Under the pieces are notes generated by a model, which saw only the letters and a program-made list of their open reading frames with translations, searched no databases and was not told the origin of the DNA. Made by a program: the position numbers and the translations under genes. From positions 372,001 to 436,000 of the forward strand of contig NZ_SRMB01000003.1 of the NCBI RefSeq assembly GCF_004745645.1: a stretch of DNA of 64,000 nt, read 5' to 3'. Shown in pieces: positions 27,824 through 36,630 of the stretch (the first letter of the stretch is position 1; each line of letters starts with the position of its first letter). The stretch is from Hymenobacter metallicola. Lineage in GTDB: Bacteria; Bacteroidota; Bacteroidia; Cytophagales; Hymenobacteraceae.

Positions 27824-30472
27824 TTACTTCTGCACCACCACTTGGCGAGTAGCCGTCTGCTTAGCATCGCGCACCGTAAGCGTGTATACGCCTGCGCTTA
27901 GGCTGCCGGGCGTATTCAGCTTGAGCAACCGCTCGGCGCTCTTCACGTCGGTTTTGTACACCACCCGACCCTGCATGTCCGTCAGGCTAACGGTAGTGCC
28001 GCTGGTAGCCGGCTGGCTCAGCTCTACATTTAGGTTCTGCACGAAGGGGTTAGGATACACGCTGCCAATGAATTTGTTATTAACGGCCACAGCACCTTTG
28101 TTAGCCAGGGCCACAAACACATCCGTGGTATACAAGCCACGGCCGTGCGTAGCGGCAACAATCTGCTTGTCCGATGAACGCATACGCAGCATATCTACCC
28201 GCACATTAGCGAGGCCATTGTTGATGGGCTGCCAGGCAACATCCGTCGACGTGAGGTCGTCGCAGCCCCATACCCCCAATTCGGTGGCGAGCAGGGCGCG
28301 CTTGTTGTTGGTTGGGTCAAACATAGCCCAGCGTACGGGCATGTCAGGCAGGTTGCCTTCCGTCGTGCGCCAGGTAGTGCCACCGTTCAGCGACTCCCAT
28401 ACACTAACGAGGCCATAGTTGGAATACGTTACCAGCATGTGGTTTTCGTTGCCCTCTTCCAGGGCCACGCACGAAACCGAACCAGAACCAGCCCGAACCT
28501 CCGTAATGACCGGCGTAGCAGGGGCGACGGCCAGTGCATTGTCGATGCGCAGCACCCGACCGGTGTTGGTACCTACAAATACCCGGTCATCTACCATTTT
28601 GGAAACCGTAACGTGGGTTACCATACCCGCCGTGGAGGGCAGGGTAATAGTCTGGGTTACGTTGGCGGTAGTAGCATTGGGCCACACAAACAGCGTCCCG
28701 GTCTTCGAAGCCGCGTACATGGTATTGCGCTTGCTGTCGTAATCGGTCGGGTTGATGAAAGCACCGTCGTTGTTGGTGATGGTGCGGGGGAACGAAACCC
28801 CGCTGTTGCTCGAGCGGTAGTAGTTGCTGTACACATAGGATGTGAACTGGAACTGGGGCTCGTTTTCATCGATAAAGCAGAAGGCACCATCACCACCCGA
28901 AGCTTCGGTAGTCGTGTTTACGCCAGCAGCCGTGAATTTCTGGCTACCGTTATCCTGGGCACCGGCCAAAAAGTAATTAGGCAGGGTGGGGTGAATGGCT
29001 ACGGCGTAGAACTGGGTTACGTTCAGGCCATTGTTGCGCAGACGGAAGGCAGGATTGGTCGTACCAAACGCATTCATGGTCAGCGAAACGCCACCGTCAC
29101 AACCAAAGTAAGCCATGTTGCCATCCGCGGAACCGAAGGCTACAGCATGCTGGTCGGCGTGCACGTACTGCGAGCTGTTGCGGCTCGTGCTCCAGTACGA
29201 AGTCTGCTGCCATACTACGGGCGAAGCACTGGCGTCCAGGGTGCGGAACAAATCCACGCCCCCGATGTAGATCTGGTTGGCATTGCTAGGCGACACGCCA
29301 ATGGAAAGGTCGTACCAGGCCTGGCCACGGGTGAAGTCATCCGAATTCTCCCAGCGAGGTTTGTTGAGAGCTGTCCAGGTGGTACCACCATCATTAGAGC
29401 GGTAGATGTTCAGCAGTGCGTCGTTGGTGCCCTGGAACATAGCGTACACGCGCTTGGCATCGCTCGGGGCGCAGGCCAACTCGATACGCTCATAATCAGC
29501 CACGGGCAAGCCCGAGCCGGCCAGGGTATTGAGGTTGGTCCAGCTGCCGAGGTTACCCGTCGTCGAGCGGTAGAGAGCATCGGTGCTTTGTACACCCATG
29601 CCCACGTAAATGGTGTTGTCGGCGCCGATTTCGATATCAGCAGCGCGGTCGGTAGCGGCACCAGCCGTACCAGCACCCAGCACTTTTTCCCAGGACGTAC
29701 CACCGTTGGTGCTCCGCATCAGGCCCCCGCGCGTGGCGGCGTACACATCACCCGTTACGGGATGTACTACTAGCTTCAGTACATACTGGAAGATGCTGCT
29801 GCGGGCAGTGCTGCTCAGCTGCGTCCAGGTTGCGCCATGGTCAACCGACTTCCAGATACCCAAGCCCCGCACGGCGTCGGCGTTGTAGTAGCCTTCCCCC
29901 GTACCGAAGTACATGATGTTGGGGTTGGCAGGGTTGAAGGCAATAGCCGTAACGGCCAGGTTAGAAAAGAAATTGTCGACACTCTGCCAGGTCGGGGTAG
30001 TGGCCGCACCGTTGGTGGTTTTCCACAGGCCGCCACCAGCGGTGCCGGCCCATACCGTGTTGCCGGTAGCATCGCCGGGGTCAACGACCAGGGCCCGGAT
30101 ACGACCACCAACGTTGTTGGGGCCGCGCTCTACCCAGCGGGTTTCGGCCAGGCTACCCGGGGGCACACGCTGATTGGCGCGCTGGGCTACTAGTTGCTCG
30201 GCATACTCCTGGGCTACCAGCAGCCGCTCCCGGGGCACAGTTCCTAGGGCTAGGTCCATGGTGCGGGCTACGTCCTGCTCCAACGCCAAATCGGGCCGGT
30301 CTTCGTTTTCTTCTTCCTCTTCCTCTTCACCTTCGAGGCGCTGCTCGAGGCTTTGAGACGCGGCCGTAATACTACCGCGCTGCCAAAAGAATAAGGTACT
30401 GCCAAAAGCGGTGATAATGCCCAGCAATAGCAAGGCCCACCATTGTCGGGTGCGTGAAGGTGATGATTTCAC
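27824..30472 (-). CDS. T9SS-exported sortilin/BNR-repeat protein, copy 3, lacking the fibronectin-like module
   Basis: The 882-residue paralogue shares the N-terminal acidic tract (EGEEEEEENEDRPDLALEQ), GTVPRERL, the Asp-box propeller (GTGEGYYNADAVRGLGIWKS), GGDGAFCFID and NLPDMPVRW. After the propeller it passes almost directly to the sorting domain (VYPNPFVQNLNVEL): the WQTASE fibronectin-like module of about 100 residues present in copies 1 and 2 is missing. The reading frame is intact, so this is a domain loss or gain, not a frameshift. Signal segment is at about 10-32. Surface or secreted; ligand unknown. Confidence 0.88.
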   Translation of the reverse strand: MKSSPSRTRQWWALLLLGIITAFGSTLFFWQRGSITAASQSLEQRLEGEEEEEEENEDRPDLALEQDVARTMDLALGTVPRERLLVAQEYAEQLVAQRANQRVPPGSLAETRWVERGPNNVGGRIRALVVDPGDATGNTVWAGTAGGGLWKTTNGAATTPTWQSVDNFFSNLAVTAIAFNPANPNIMYFGTGEGYYNADAVRGLGIWKSVDHGATWTQLSSTARSSIFQYVLKLVVHPVTGDVYAATRGGLMRSTNGGTSWEKVLGAGTAGAATDRAADIEIGADNTIYVGMGVQSTDALYRSTTGNLGSWTNLNTLAGSGLPVADYERIELACAPSDAKRVYAMFQGTNDALLNIYRSNDGGTTWTALNKPRWENSDDFTRGQAWYDLSIGVSPSNANQIYIGGVDLFRTLDASASPVVWQQTSYWSTSRNSSQYVHADQHAVAFGSADGNMAYFGCDGGVSLTMNAFGTTNPAFRLRNNGLNVTQFYAVAIHPTLPNYFLAGAQDNGSQKFTAAGVNTTTEASGGDGAFCFIDENEPQFQFTSYVYSNYYRSSNSGVSFPRTITNNDGAFINPTDYDSKRNTMYAASKTGTLFVWPNATTANVTQTITLPSTAGMVTHVTVSKMVDDRVFVGTNTGRVLRIDNALAVAPATPVITEVRAGSGSVSCVALEEGNENHMLVTYSNYGLVSVWESLNGGTTWRTTEGNLPDMPVRWAMFDPTNNKRALLATELGVWGCDDLTSTDVAWQPINNGLANVRVDMLRMRSSDKQIVAATHGRGLYTTDVFVALANKGAVAVNNKFIGSVYPNPFVQNLNVELSQPATSGTTVSLTDMQGRVVYKTDVKSAERLLKLNTPGSLSAGVYTLTVRDAKQTATRQVVVQK

Positions 30473-30614
30473 AAGTTAGAGAGTAAAATAGAACAAAAGG
30501 AAGGTGATTTGAGCAGTGAAAAACATGGCTAATCTAAGCCTTTACTGGAAATAAATATAATGCTTTTGGTAGTTTTGACGTTCTATGAACAGCTCATTAA
30601 TTTTTTATTAATAC

Positions 30615-31244
30615 TTGAACAAGCTGATAGCCAATATATTATCTGGTATATTTCACCCGTTACTGATTCCTTCGTATCTATTTTATATGATATGTTATCA
30701 GTTGCCGGGCACGATAATACAGCCTGATCCGGCCGACCGATGGGTTGTATTAGCTATAGTTTTTGCTTTTACATTTCTGCTGCCGTCTTTGGGTACAGGT
30801 GCCCTCTACTGGTTTGGCCACGTCAATTCTCTACTGCTCCGGGAACGGGCGCAGCGGCCTTTACCCCTGCTGCTGGGGGCTTTCAGTTTTGGGGTAGCTA
30901 CTACGGTACTCTACCAGCCCCGCATATTCGATGTGTTGCTCAGCCAGATTATGGTTGGGATGACGCTAGCCGTATTCCTGACCTTTCTTATCTCCCTGCG
31001 TTGGAAAATCAGTGCGCACGGGGTAGGTATGGGCGGGGCCCTAGGGCTCGTGCTGCTGTTTCATCTGACGGGCCCTAGTACGTATACCGTCTGGGGTTTA
31101 CTGGTACTGGTGCTGCTAGCCGGCAGTGTCCTGAGTGCGCGCCTAGCCCTGGATGCGCACACACCAGCTGAGGTCTGGGCAGGGCTGAGCTTAGGCATTG
31201 GGCTGGTATTTGGGCTGAGCCTCGGGCTGTGGCTCGCTCATTGA
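30615..31244 (+). CDS. PAP2-like membrane phosphatase-fold protein
   Basis: The 209-residue membrane protein has about six TM segments. Motifs resemble the PAP2 signature in position: KISAHGVGMGG for the SxHxxG element, and ARLALDAHTPAEVWAGLSLG for the RxxxxxHxxxDVxxG element. PAP2 enzymes dephosphorylate lipid phosphates such as undecaprenyl or phosphatidylglycerol phosphate. Motif 1 (KxxxxxxRP) is weakly represented by RERAQRPLP. The TTG at 30615 is the first start after an in-frame stop, and the next Met is 24 codons in. A TAGTTTTG element at 30570-30577 may drive it. Activity is inferred from the motifs only. Confidence 0.72.
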   Translation: MNKLIANILSGIFHPLLIPSYLFYMICYQLPGTIIQPDPADRWVVLAIVFAFTFLLPSLGTGALYWFGHVNSLLLRERAQRPLPLLLGAFSFGVATTVLYQPRIFDVLLSQIMVGMTLAVFLTFLISLRWKISAHGVGMGGALGLVLLFHLTGPSTYTVWGLLVLVLLAGSVLSARLALDAHTPAEVWAGLSLGIGLVFGLSLGLWLAH

Positions 31245-31321
31245 CACGCTGACCTCGCCCGGCCGGCCGGTATCTTTCTTCCAACGGTGTAGAGCCTGGA
31301 GTTGGGAGCCAACGGCTACTA

Positions 31322-32707
31322 CTACCTGCGCTGAGCCATTTCCTGGTGCACTAGTGCCTGTACTTCGGGCCGGTCGTAATCAGCTTCGGTATGAATGTGC
31401 GCCATCAGGCGCTGCATGATGCTTTCCTGCTGCTGTCCGCTCTGCCAGGCCTGCGCATACGGAGTGTGGGAGAAAGTCACCTGGGAGTAAAGCGGCGTCC
31501 ACTTGCCCGGGTACTGAGCGGCAATCTTACTTTCAATCTTCTTTTGCAGCAAAAACCGCGGGTCCCCGACCCGGTCGCGCATTTCCTGGAAGTTATAAAC
31601 GGCCAGGTCGGCAATGGCGTCGGTATCAGGCTTGCGCTGCTGCTGAAACTGGCTGAATATAGCGTGCCAGTCGGTGCCCAACTGTTCCATCAGCTGATCG
31701 AGCACCCGGCAGTCTTCAAAGCCGGCGTTCATTCCCTGCCCGTAGAACGGCACAATGGCGTGGGAAGCATCGCCCAGCAAGAGCACGTCGTCGTCGAAAG
31801 CCCAGGGAAAGCACCGGATGGTGACCAGAGAGCCGGTGGGGTTGCGGAAAAACTCGTCGGCCAGCTCCGGCATCAGTGGCACCACATCGGGAAACACGGC
31901 CTGGAAAAACTGCTCTACCTGCGCCGGCGTCTGCAGAGTGGCGAAGGAGTGCGGCCCTTCGTAGGGGAAAAACAGGGTACAGTTGAACGAGCCGTCGAGG
32001 TTGGGCAGGGCTATCATCATGTACTGCCCCCGTGGCCAGATGTGCAGCGCATTCTTCTCCAGCAGCCACTCCCCTCCGGGACCAGGCTCAATGTTCAGTT
32101 CCTTGTAGCCGTATTCCAGGTAGCTTTGGGAGTAGTTGTACCGTTCCGTTTTCTGCAAGGCGCTACGAACGGCCGAAAAGGCCCCGTCGGTCCCGAACAG
32201 GCGGCGGAAGGTGAGGTGCTGCTCCTCCCCCGTCGTTGCATCACGCAGGTCCAGTTGCCGGTTCCGCACATCGAGGCCCACGCACTGCTGGTTGAAGTGC
32301 AAGCGAATTTGGGGATTTGCCTCGGCCAGACTGAGCAAGGTCCGGTTCAGACCAGCCCGCGACACGGAGTAAATAGCCTGATTATCCTGGCCGTAGGGCT
32401 GGTAGCTCAAGTTGCCGTGAACATCGTGCATTACCCGCCGGTACATCGGAATAGCCACCTGACGAATTTGCTCGCCGATGCCCACTTCCTCCAAAGCCCG
32501 CCAGCCCCGGTCCGACAAGGCCAGGTTGATGGAGCGGCCTTCCACGGAGCCACTCTGCCGCATGTCGGCCCGGCGTTCGTACACGTCGACCGTATGCCCC
32601 CGGCGGGCCAGAAATAGGGAAAGAAGCGAACCGACCAAGCCGGCGCCCATAACGGTAAGTGCTTCAGGAGAAGTGCTATTGGAGGAAGAAAGAGGTTGGA
32701 CGGGCAT
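31322..32707 (-). CDS. kmo: Kynurenine 3-monooxygenase
   Basis: KMO is an NADPH flavoprotein that hydroxylates L-kynurenine to 3-hydroxykynurenine. The 461-residue protein has the FAD Rossmann motif GAGLVGSLLSLFLARRG near the N-terminus, the conserved EGRSINLALSDRGW block, and the second FAD motif GDASHAIVPFYGQGMNAGF. Length suits bacterial KMO. It is transcribed away from the TonB-dependent receptor and lies about 4.7 kb from kynU on the same strand, so it belongs to the kynurenine set but not to a tight operon. Eukaryotic KMO has a C-terminal membrane anchor; none is obvious here. Confidence 0.94.
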   Translation of the reverse strand: MPVQPLSSSNSTSPEALTVMGAGLVGSLLSLFLARRGHTVDVYERRADMRQSGSVEGRSINLALSDRGWRALEEVGIGEQIRQVAIPMYRRVMHDVHGNLSYQPYGQDNQAIYSVSRAGLNRTLLSLAEANPQIRLHFNQQCVGLDVRNRQLDLRDATTGEEQHLTFRRLFGTDGAFSAVRSALQKTERYNYSQSYLEYGYKELNIEPGPGGEWLLEKNALHIWPRGQYMMIALPNLDGSFNCTLFFPYEGPHSFATLQTPAQVEQFFQAVFPDVVPLMPELADEFFRNPTGSLVTIRCFPWAFDDDVLLLGDASHAIVPFYGQGMNAGFEDCRVLDQLMEQLGTDWHAIFSQFQQQRKPDTDAIADLAVYNFQEMRDRVGDPRFLLQKKIESKIAAQYPGKWTPLYSQVTFSHTPYAQAWQSGQQQESIMQRLMAHIHTEADYDRPEVQALVHQEMAQRR

Positions 32708-33244
32708 ACAGGGGTGGAGAACTGGAGCAGACGAGGAGACTAATAAGAACGAAAGTAAGCCTTTCCGATTAGTTGATTGGGCCGGTAATTATCCAGCTTC
32801 AACGGGTAAGGACCTGAGGTTGGACGGAAATACGAAAAGTCGAGCTCCCGACGGCAGTACCTTGCGCTGTTTAGCAACGGACAAGTAGGGAGCAGAGCAG
32901 TGCGGATGAGTTGCTTCTTGCTCTTCTTAAGTACTGGTAACAGGCTGCTAAAGTATTTCTTGGTAGTGGGCTTGTGGGCTGGTACTAACTTACGCGGACT
33001 GTTCAGGCCACTACCGATTTCAGGCGGGGCGCCCTCTACGAGTATAATTGAACTTTTACCTCTCTTCCTTACCCTTGCCGGGAGGCTACAACAAGTCCGC
33101 TTGTTGAAATTATTCAACTTCTTCATTCAACAAACCCTAAGATACCCAACATCTTGTTATTTGGATGTTCGGCATGGCTACGTTAATTTTGTCAGATTCT
33201 TTGCGCTGTTTTTTCGCTTTCCCCCACCTTTTGCACACTTTTCT
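32708..33244. other. 537-base divergent spacer between kmo and the TonB-dependent receptor
   Basis: The spacer holds a good Bacteroidota promoter at 33160-33191 for the receptor. A frame open from 32900 joins the receptor without a stop, but it crosses that promoter and lacks a signal peptide, so I do not treat it as coding. No RNA gene is visible. Confidence 0.55.
33160..33191 (+). promoter_or_regulatory. Promoter of the TonB-dependent receptor
   Basis: TTTG at 33160-33163, a 20-base spacer and TAATTTTG at 33184-33191 give a perfect match to the -33/-7 Bacteroidota consensus, 53 bases before the ATG at 33245. Confidence 0.75.
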
Positions 33245-35974
33245 ATGAAGCAACCTTACCATTTTCTACTTATCCTCTTTGCTCTGCTCTTAACTGGCAC
33301 CAGCGCCCGGGCCCAGGACGATATTACCGTCAGCGGAGTAGTACAAACGGAAGCCGGCGAAGCGTTGCCTGGCGCTACGGTATTTGTCAAAGGCACTTTT
33401 ATTGGCAGCAGCACCGACCGGGAAGGCAAGTTTCAGCTGCGTGCCGACTTCAGCACGCCACCGGTAGTGTTATCCGTTTCTTTTGTAGGCTACGAAAGCC
33501 GGGAAATTACCCTGCAGCAGCCTGACGCGGCCGTGAAAGTGCAGCTCAAATTAAACTCGGTGCTGACCAGTGAAGTAATTGCTTCGGCCTCGCGGGTAGA
33601 AGAAGGTATTTTGCAGGCTCCGGTAACGGTGGAAAAGCTCAACGCCCAGCAAGTAGAGCGCATCACGACGGCCGATTTGCAGGGTGGCCTGAGCCAGTAC
33701 AAGGGAATTGACGTGAACAGCAGCAGCCTGCTGATGAACTCTATCAGTACCCGGGGCTTTAACTCGGCTAAGTCGGAGCGTCTGATTCAGCTAACCGACT
33801 ACTTCGATACCCAAAGCCCCAGCCTGAACGTGAATGCAGGTAACCTGACGGGCCTGCCCGAGCTGGATGTGGAAAGCGTGGAAATCATCCACGGGCCCGC
33901 CTCGGCCCTGTACGGTGCCAACGCCTTCAACGGGGTGCTGCTGCTGAACTCGAAGGATCCTTTCGTTAGCGAAGGCCTGAGCGTACGGGTGCGCGGCGGT
34001 GAGCGGAGCTATTTCGATGGACAGCTGCGCTACGCAAAAAAGCTCGGCGAGAAGTTTGCCTTCAAAGTAGTCGGCTCCTATACCATGGCCGATGACTGGC
34101 TGGCTGCTAACTACTCGGCTACGAACACTGTAATAGAACGCCGCAACAACGCCGAGGGCTCAACGCTGGGCTACGATGCAGTAAACCGTTACGGTGACCT
34201 GGGCAACACGTTCACCAGCACCCAGCCGTTGCCAGGTGGCGTATCGTCCGAGTTGGTTGGCAAGACAGTATTTCTGCCGGGCTTCACCGAATCGACGCTG
34301 ATTGCCGACGACAACAAGGCCAAAGCCGTTAAAGTCCATCCCAGCCTTTCGTACCTGCTGACTGACAACGTAAAAATGACGGTAGGCTACTCCTACGCGC
34401 GGGGCACGGCCAGCTACCAGAGTGCCAGCCGTTACCGCCTGCGCGACTTCGGCATCAACCAGCTACACGGCGAAATCAAGGGCAGCAAGTGGTTCTTGCG
34501 CGGCCAGTCGGTGCAGGATTTCGGCGGCGAATCATACGATTTAACCTTCCTGGGCTCGTTTATTCAGACTTCGCCGGTAGCGGAAGGCAGCTCCGTACGC
34601 TACATCGACCAGTATCTGGGCACCTACAATGCCGCCTACAAAGGCGCCCGCAGCCAGGGCCAGAGCATGGAGGCAGCCCAGGCTTTTGCCCAGGCCCAGG
34701 CCAATGCCACGCAGCTTGACCCGAGCAGCCCCCGCTTCAACGAGCTTCGGTCGCGCATCATCAACGACCCTCGGCCCGGCCTGGGAGCCAAGCTCAGCCC
34801 GAGCTCCTATTTGAATGAAGGCAATGCCCAGTACAACTTTACCCTGGCCCCAAGCACGAACCTGATTGTTGGCGCGGCTTACCGCAAATTCCGCCTGGGC
34901 TCGAACGGCAACTTCTTCTCCGACGACAACGCGCGTATTCAGAATGATGAGCTCGGGGGCTATGCCCAGCTGACCCACACCATGCTGGGCGACCGGCTGA
35001 AATTAGCCCTGGCCGGCCGCGTGGATGCGTTTAAGAACTTCGATGCCGCCTTCTCGCCCCGAGCGTCGGCCGTGTACTCGGCGGGTGCCAACAAGGAGCA
35101 TAACTTCCGGGCCAGCTTCGGCCGCGCCTTCCGCTCGCCTACCCAACTCGACCAGTACGTGCGCATCGACGTGGGCCAGGTACTGCTGCTGGGCAACGTC
35201 GGTGGTGGCTTCCAAGGCTACACGCTGGCGGCAGCCAACGGCCAGGTAATTGGCGCGGCCCAGTCCAACCCCGGTATCCTGACGCAGTATGAGTACACTG
35301 CTGCCCCCCTGAAGCTGGAGCGCCTGGGTACCTACGAAGTAGGCTACAAAGGGACTTTCAAGGACAAGGTGGTCGTGGATGTGAATTACTTCCGCAGCTA
35401 CTACAACGACTTTATCGGGGCCCAGCGCTTCGTGGGCAACCGCGACGGCAGCCGCCCCTCGGCCCAGCAGCTGGGCGCCAGCGCCACTACCCTGCAAACG
35501 CCGGGTGCGGGCAACACCCGGATTCTGCAGGTGTGGACCAACGCCAGTCAGGAAGTACAGACGCAGGGTGCCGCCCTGGGCCTGAGCTACAACGTAACCC
35601 GGCCCTTGACCATTACGGCCAACTACTCGCTGAATGTAATTAACGAAGACAAGCTACCCGAAGGCTTCCAGACGTTCTTCAATACGCCCAAGCACAAGTA
35701 CAACATCGGCGCCAATGGCTTGGTAGCCCGCCACTTCAACTACTCGGTAAACTACCGCTGGGCCCAGAGCCACCTCTACGAAATGCCTTTCGCCGTAGGT
35801 ACGCTCAATGACTACAGCTCCGTGGACGCTTACGTGGGCTACGTGATTCCCAAGGTTTTCACGACCATTCAGGTAGGTGGATCCAACCTGTTTAATGCCA
35901 ACAACACGCAGGTATACGGTGGCCCCAACATTGGCCGCCTGCTCTTCGCCGGCCTGCTGATTGACATCAAATAG
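33245..35974 (+). CDS. TonB-dependent outer-membrane receptor with carboxypeptidase-like N-terminal domain
   Basis: The 909-residue receptor has a cleavable signal (ending ARAQ, about 24), a carboxypeptidase-D regulatory-like domain (about 30-110, ITVSGVVQTEAGEALPGATV), a plug (about 115-250, including EIIHGPASALYGANAFNG), and a large beta-barrel ending in a hydrophobic strand. No SusD-type lipoprotein is adjacent, so it is not a polysaccharide-utilisation SusC; it may take up a siderophore, a vitamin or a small carbon source. It stands alone between a promoter and a terminator, near kmo on the opposite strand. The start at 33245 precedes the signal peptide directly. Substrate unknown. Confidence 0.9.
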   Translation: MKQPYHFLLILFALLLTGTSARAQDDITVSGVVQTEAGEALPGATVFVKGTFIGSSTDREGKFQLRADFSTPPVVLSVSFVGYESREITLQQPDAAVKVQLKLNSVLTSEVIASASRVEEGILQAPVTVEKLNAQQVERITTADLQGGLSQYKGIDVNSSSLLMNSISTRGFNSAKSERLIQLTDYFDTQSPSLNVNAGNLTGLPELDVESVEIIHGPASALYGANAFNGVLLLNSKDPFVSEGLSVRVRGGERSYFDGQLRYAKKLGEKFAFKVVGSYTMADDWLAANYSATNTVIERRNNAEGSTLGYDAVNRYGDLGNTFTSTQPLPGGVSSELVGKTVFLPGFTESTLIADDNKAKAVKVHPSLSYLLTDNVKMTVGYSYARGTASYQSASRYRLRDFGINQLHGEIKGSKWFLRGQSVQDFGGESYDLTFLGSFIQTSPVAEGSSVRYIDQYLGTYNAAYKGARSQGQSMEAAQAFAQAQANATQLDPSSPRFNELRSRIINDPRPGLGAKLSPSSYLNEGNAQYNFTLAPSTNLIVGAAYRKFRLGSNGNFFSDDNARIQNDELGGYAQLTHTMLGDRLKLALAGRVDAFKNFDAAFSPRASAVYSAGANKEHNFRASFGRAFRSPTQLDQYVRIDVGQVLLLGNVGGGFQGYTLAAANGQVIGAAQSNPGILTQYEYTAAPLKLERLGTYEVGYKGTFKDKVVVDVNYFRSYYNDFIGAQRFVGNRDGSRPSAQQLGASATTLQTPGAGNTRILQVWTNASQEVQTQGAALGLSYNVTRPLTITANYSLNVINEDKLPEGFQTFFNTPKHKYNIGANGLVARHFNYSVNYRWAQSHLYEMPFAVGTLNDYSSVDAYVGYVIPKVFTTIQVGGSNLFNANNTQVYGGPNIGRLLFAGLLIDIK

Positions 35975-35991
35975 GCTTGGCTTAGCTTTAC

Positions 35992-36027
35992 AAAAAAGGC
36001 TCCTTGCAATAGCAAGGAGCCTTTTTT
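35992..36027. terminator. Terminator shared by the receptor and the AlkB-like gene
   Basis: A perfect 16-bp stem (AAAAAAGGCTCCTTGC/GCAAGGAGCCTTTTTT) with a 4-base loop. Its T run overlaps the stop codon of the opposing AlkB-like gene. Confidence 0.9.
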
Positions 36028-36625
36028 ATGTATTTATAATTCGCCGAAACGTCAGATTTAGCCGGGGGCCGACGGGCTGGGCCGTCTTCGGCACGGCGTG
36101 CAGCCACTGCTGTTGGGTAAGGCCGCGCATTACTAGCAGGCTACCCGAAGTCAGCTCCAGCGTGAGAGGCGGGTGCGGCGTCTGCTGGACATCGCGGGGC
36201 TTGAGGCGAAACCGGCGCGTGGAACCCAGGCTCACCGACGCAATTACGGGCTCAAGACCCAATTCAGGCTCATTATCAGCGTGCCAGCCCATACTATCCT
36301 GCCCCGTACGATAAAGGTTCAGCAACACACTGTTAAACCGGGCATTGGTAGCGGCTTCTACTTGCGTGCGCAGAGCCTGCAGGACGGGTGTCCAGGGTTG
36401 AGGTACCCACGCCAGGCCCGAGTAGGTATAGTGCGCTGTCGGTTCGCCGTGCCAGGCCGTAAGGCGGGGTTGGGGCACCGCTTTGCCAAACAGCTTAATA
36501 GATTCCTGCCGCCAAGCAATGCTGTGGGTCAGTTCCAGTAACAGCCGCTGGGCTTGGGTGGGAGGCAGAAAAGCAGAATCGAGCAGCACCTCGGCCGCCG
36601 GCAACGGAAGCAGGGTAAGCGACAT
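36026..36625 (-). CDS. AlkB-like 2-oxoglutarate/Fe(II) dioxygenase
   Basis: AlkB enzymes remove methyl groups from damaged bases (1-methyladenine, 3-methylcytosine) by oxidation. The 199-residue protein has the iron ligands His115 and Asp117 in the motif DSMGWHADNEPELG, the distal His176, and two arginines at about 188 and 194 in PRLNLTFR that would hold 2-oxoglutarate. The DSMGWHADNE block is typical of AlkB homologues close to ALKBH2/3. The longer frame to 36805 overlaps the neighbouring gene and adds no domain, so I choose 36625. It is five bases downstream of the four-TM protein gene and probably shares its transcript. Nucleic-acid repair is inferred from the family. Confidence 0.9.
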   Translation of the reverse strand: MSLTLLPLPAAEVLLDSAFLPPTQAQRLLLELTHSIAWRQESIKLFGKAVPQPRLTAWHGEPTAHYTYSGLAWVPQPWTPVLQALRTQVEAATNARFNSVLLNLYRTGQDSMGWHADNEPELGLEPVIASVSLGSTRRFRLKPRDVQQTPHPPLTLELTSGSLLVMRGLTQQQWLHAVPKTAQPVGPRLNLTFRRIINT

Positions 36626-36630
36626 CCCCC

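Noticed and set aside
22004-29773. Long antisense frames across the three T9SS protein genes (for example 22004-23191 and 28439-29773)
   Set aside because: They mirror the repeated propeller sequence and contain no domain; the minus-strand genes have signal peptides and sorting domains.
32900-33244. N-terminal extension of the TonB-dependent receptor
   Set aside because: It is open, but it crosses a near-perfect promoter and has no signal peptide, whereas the ATG at 33245 starts one.
33245-35974. Polysaccharide-utilisation locus (SusC-type) for the TonB-dependent receptor
   Set aside because: There is no SusD-type lipoprotein or glycoside hydrolase next to it, and the neighbours belong to other pathways.
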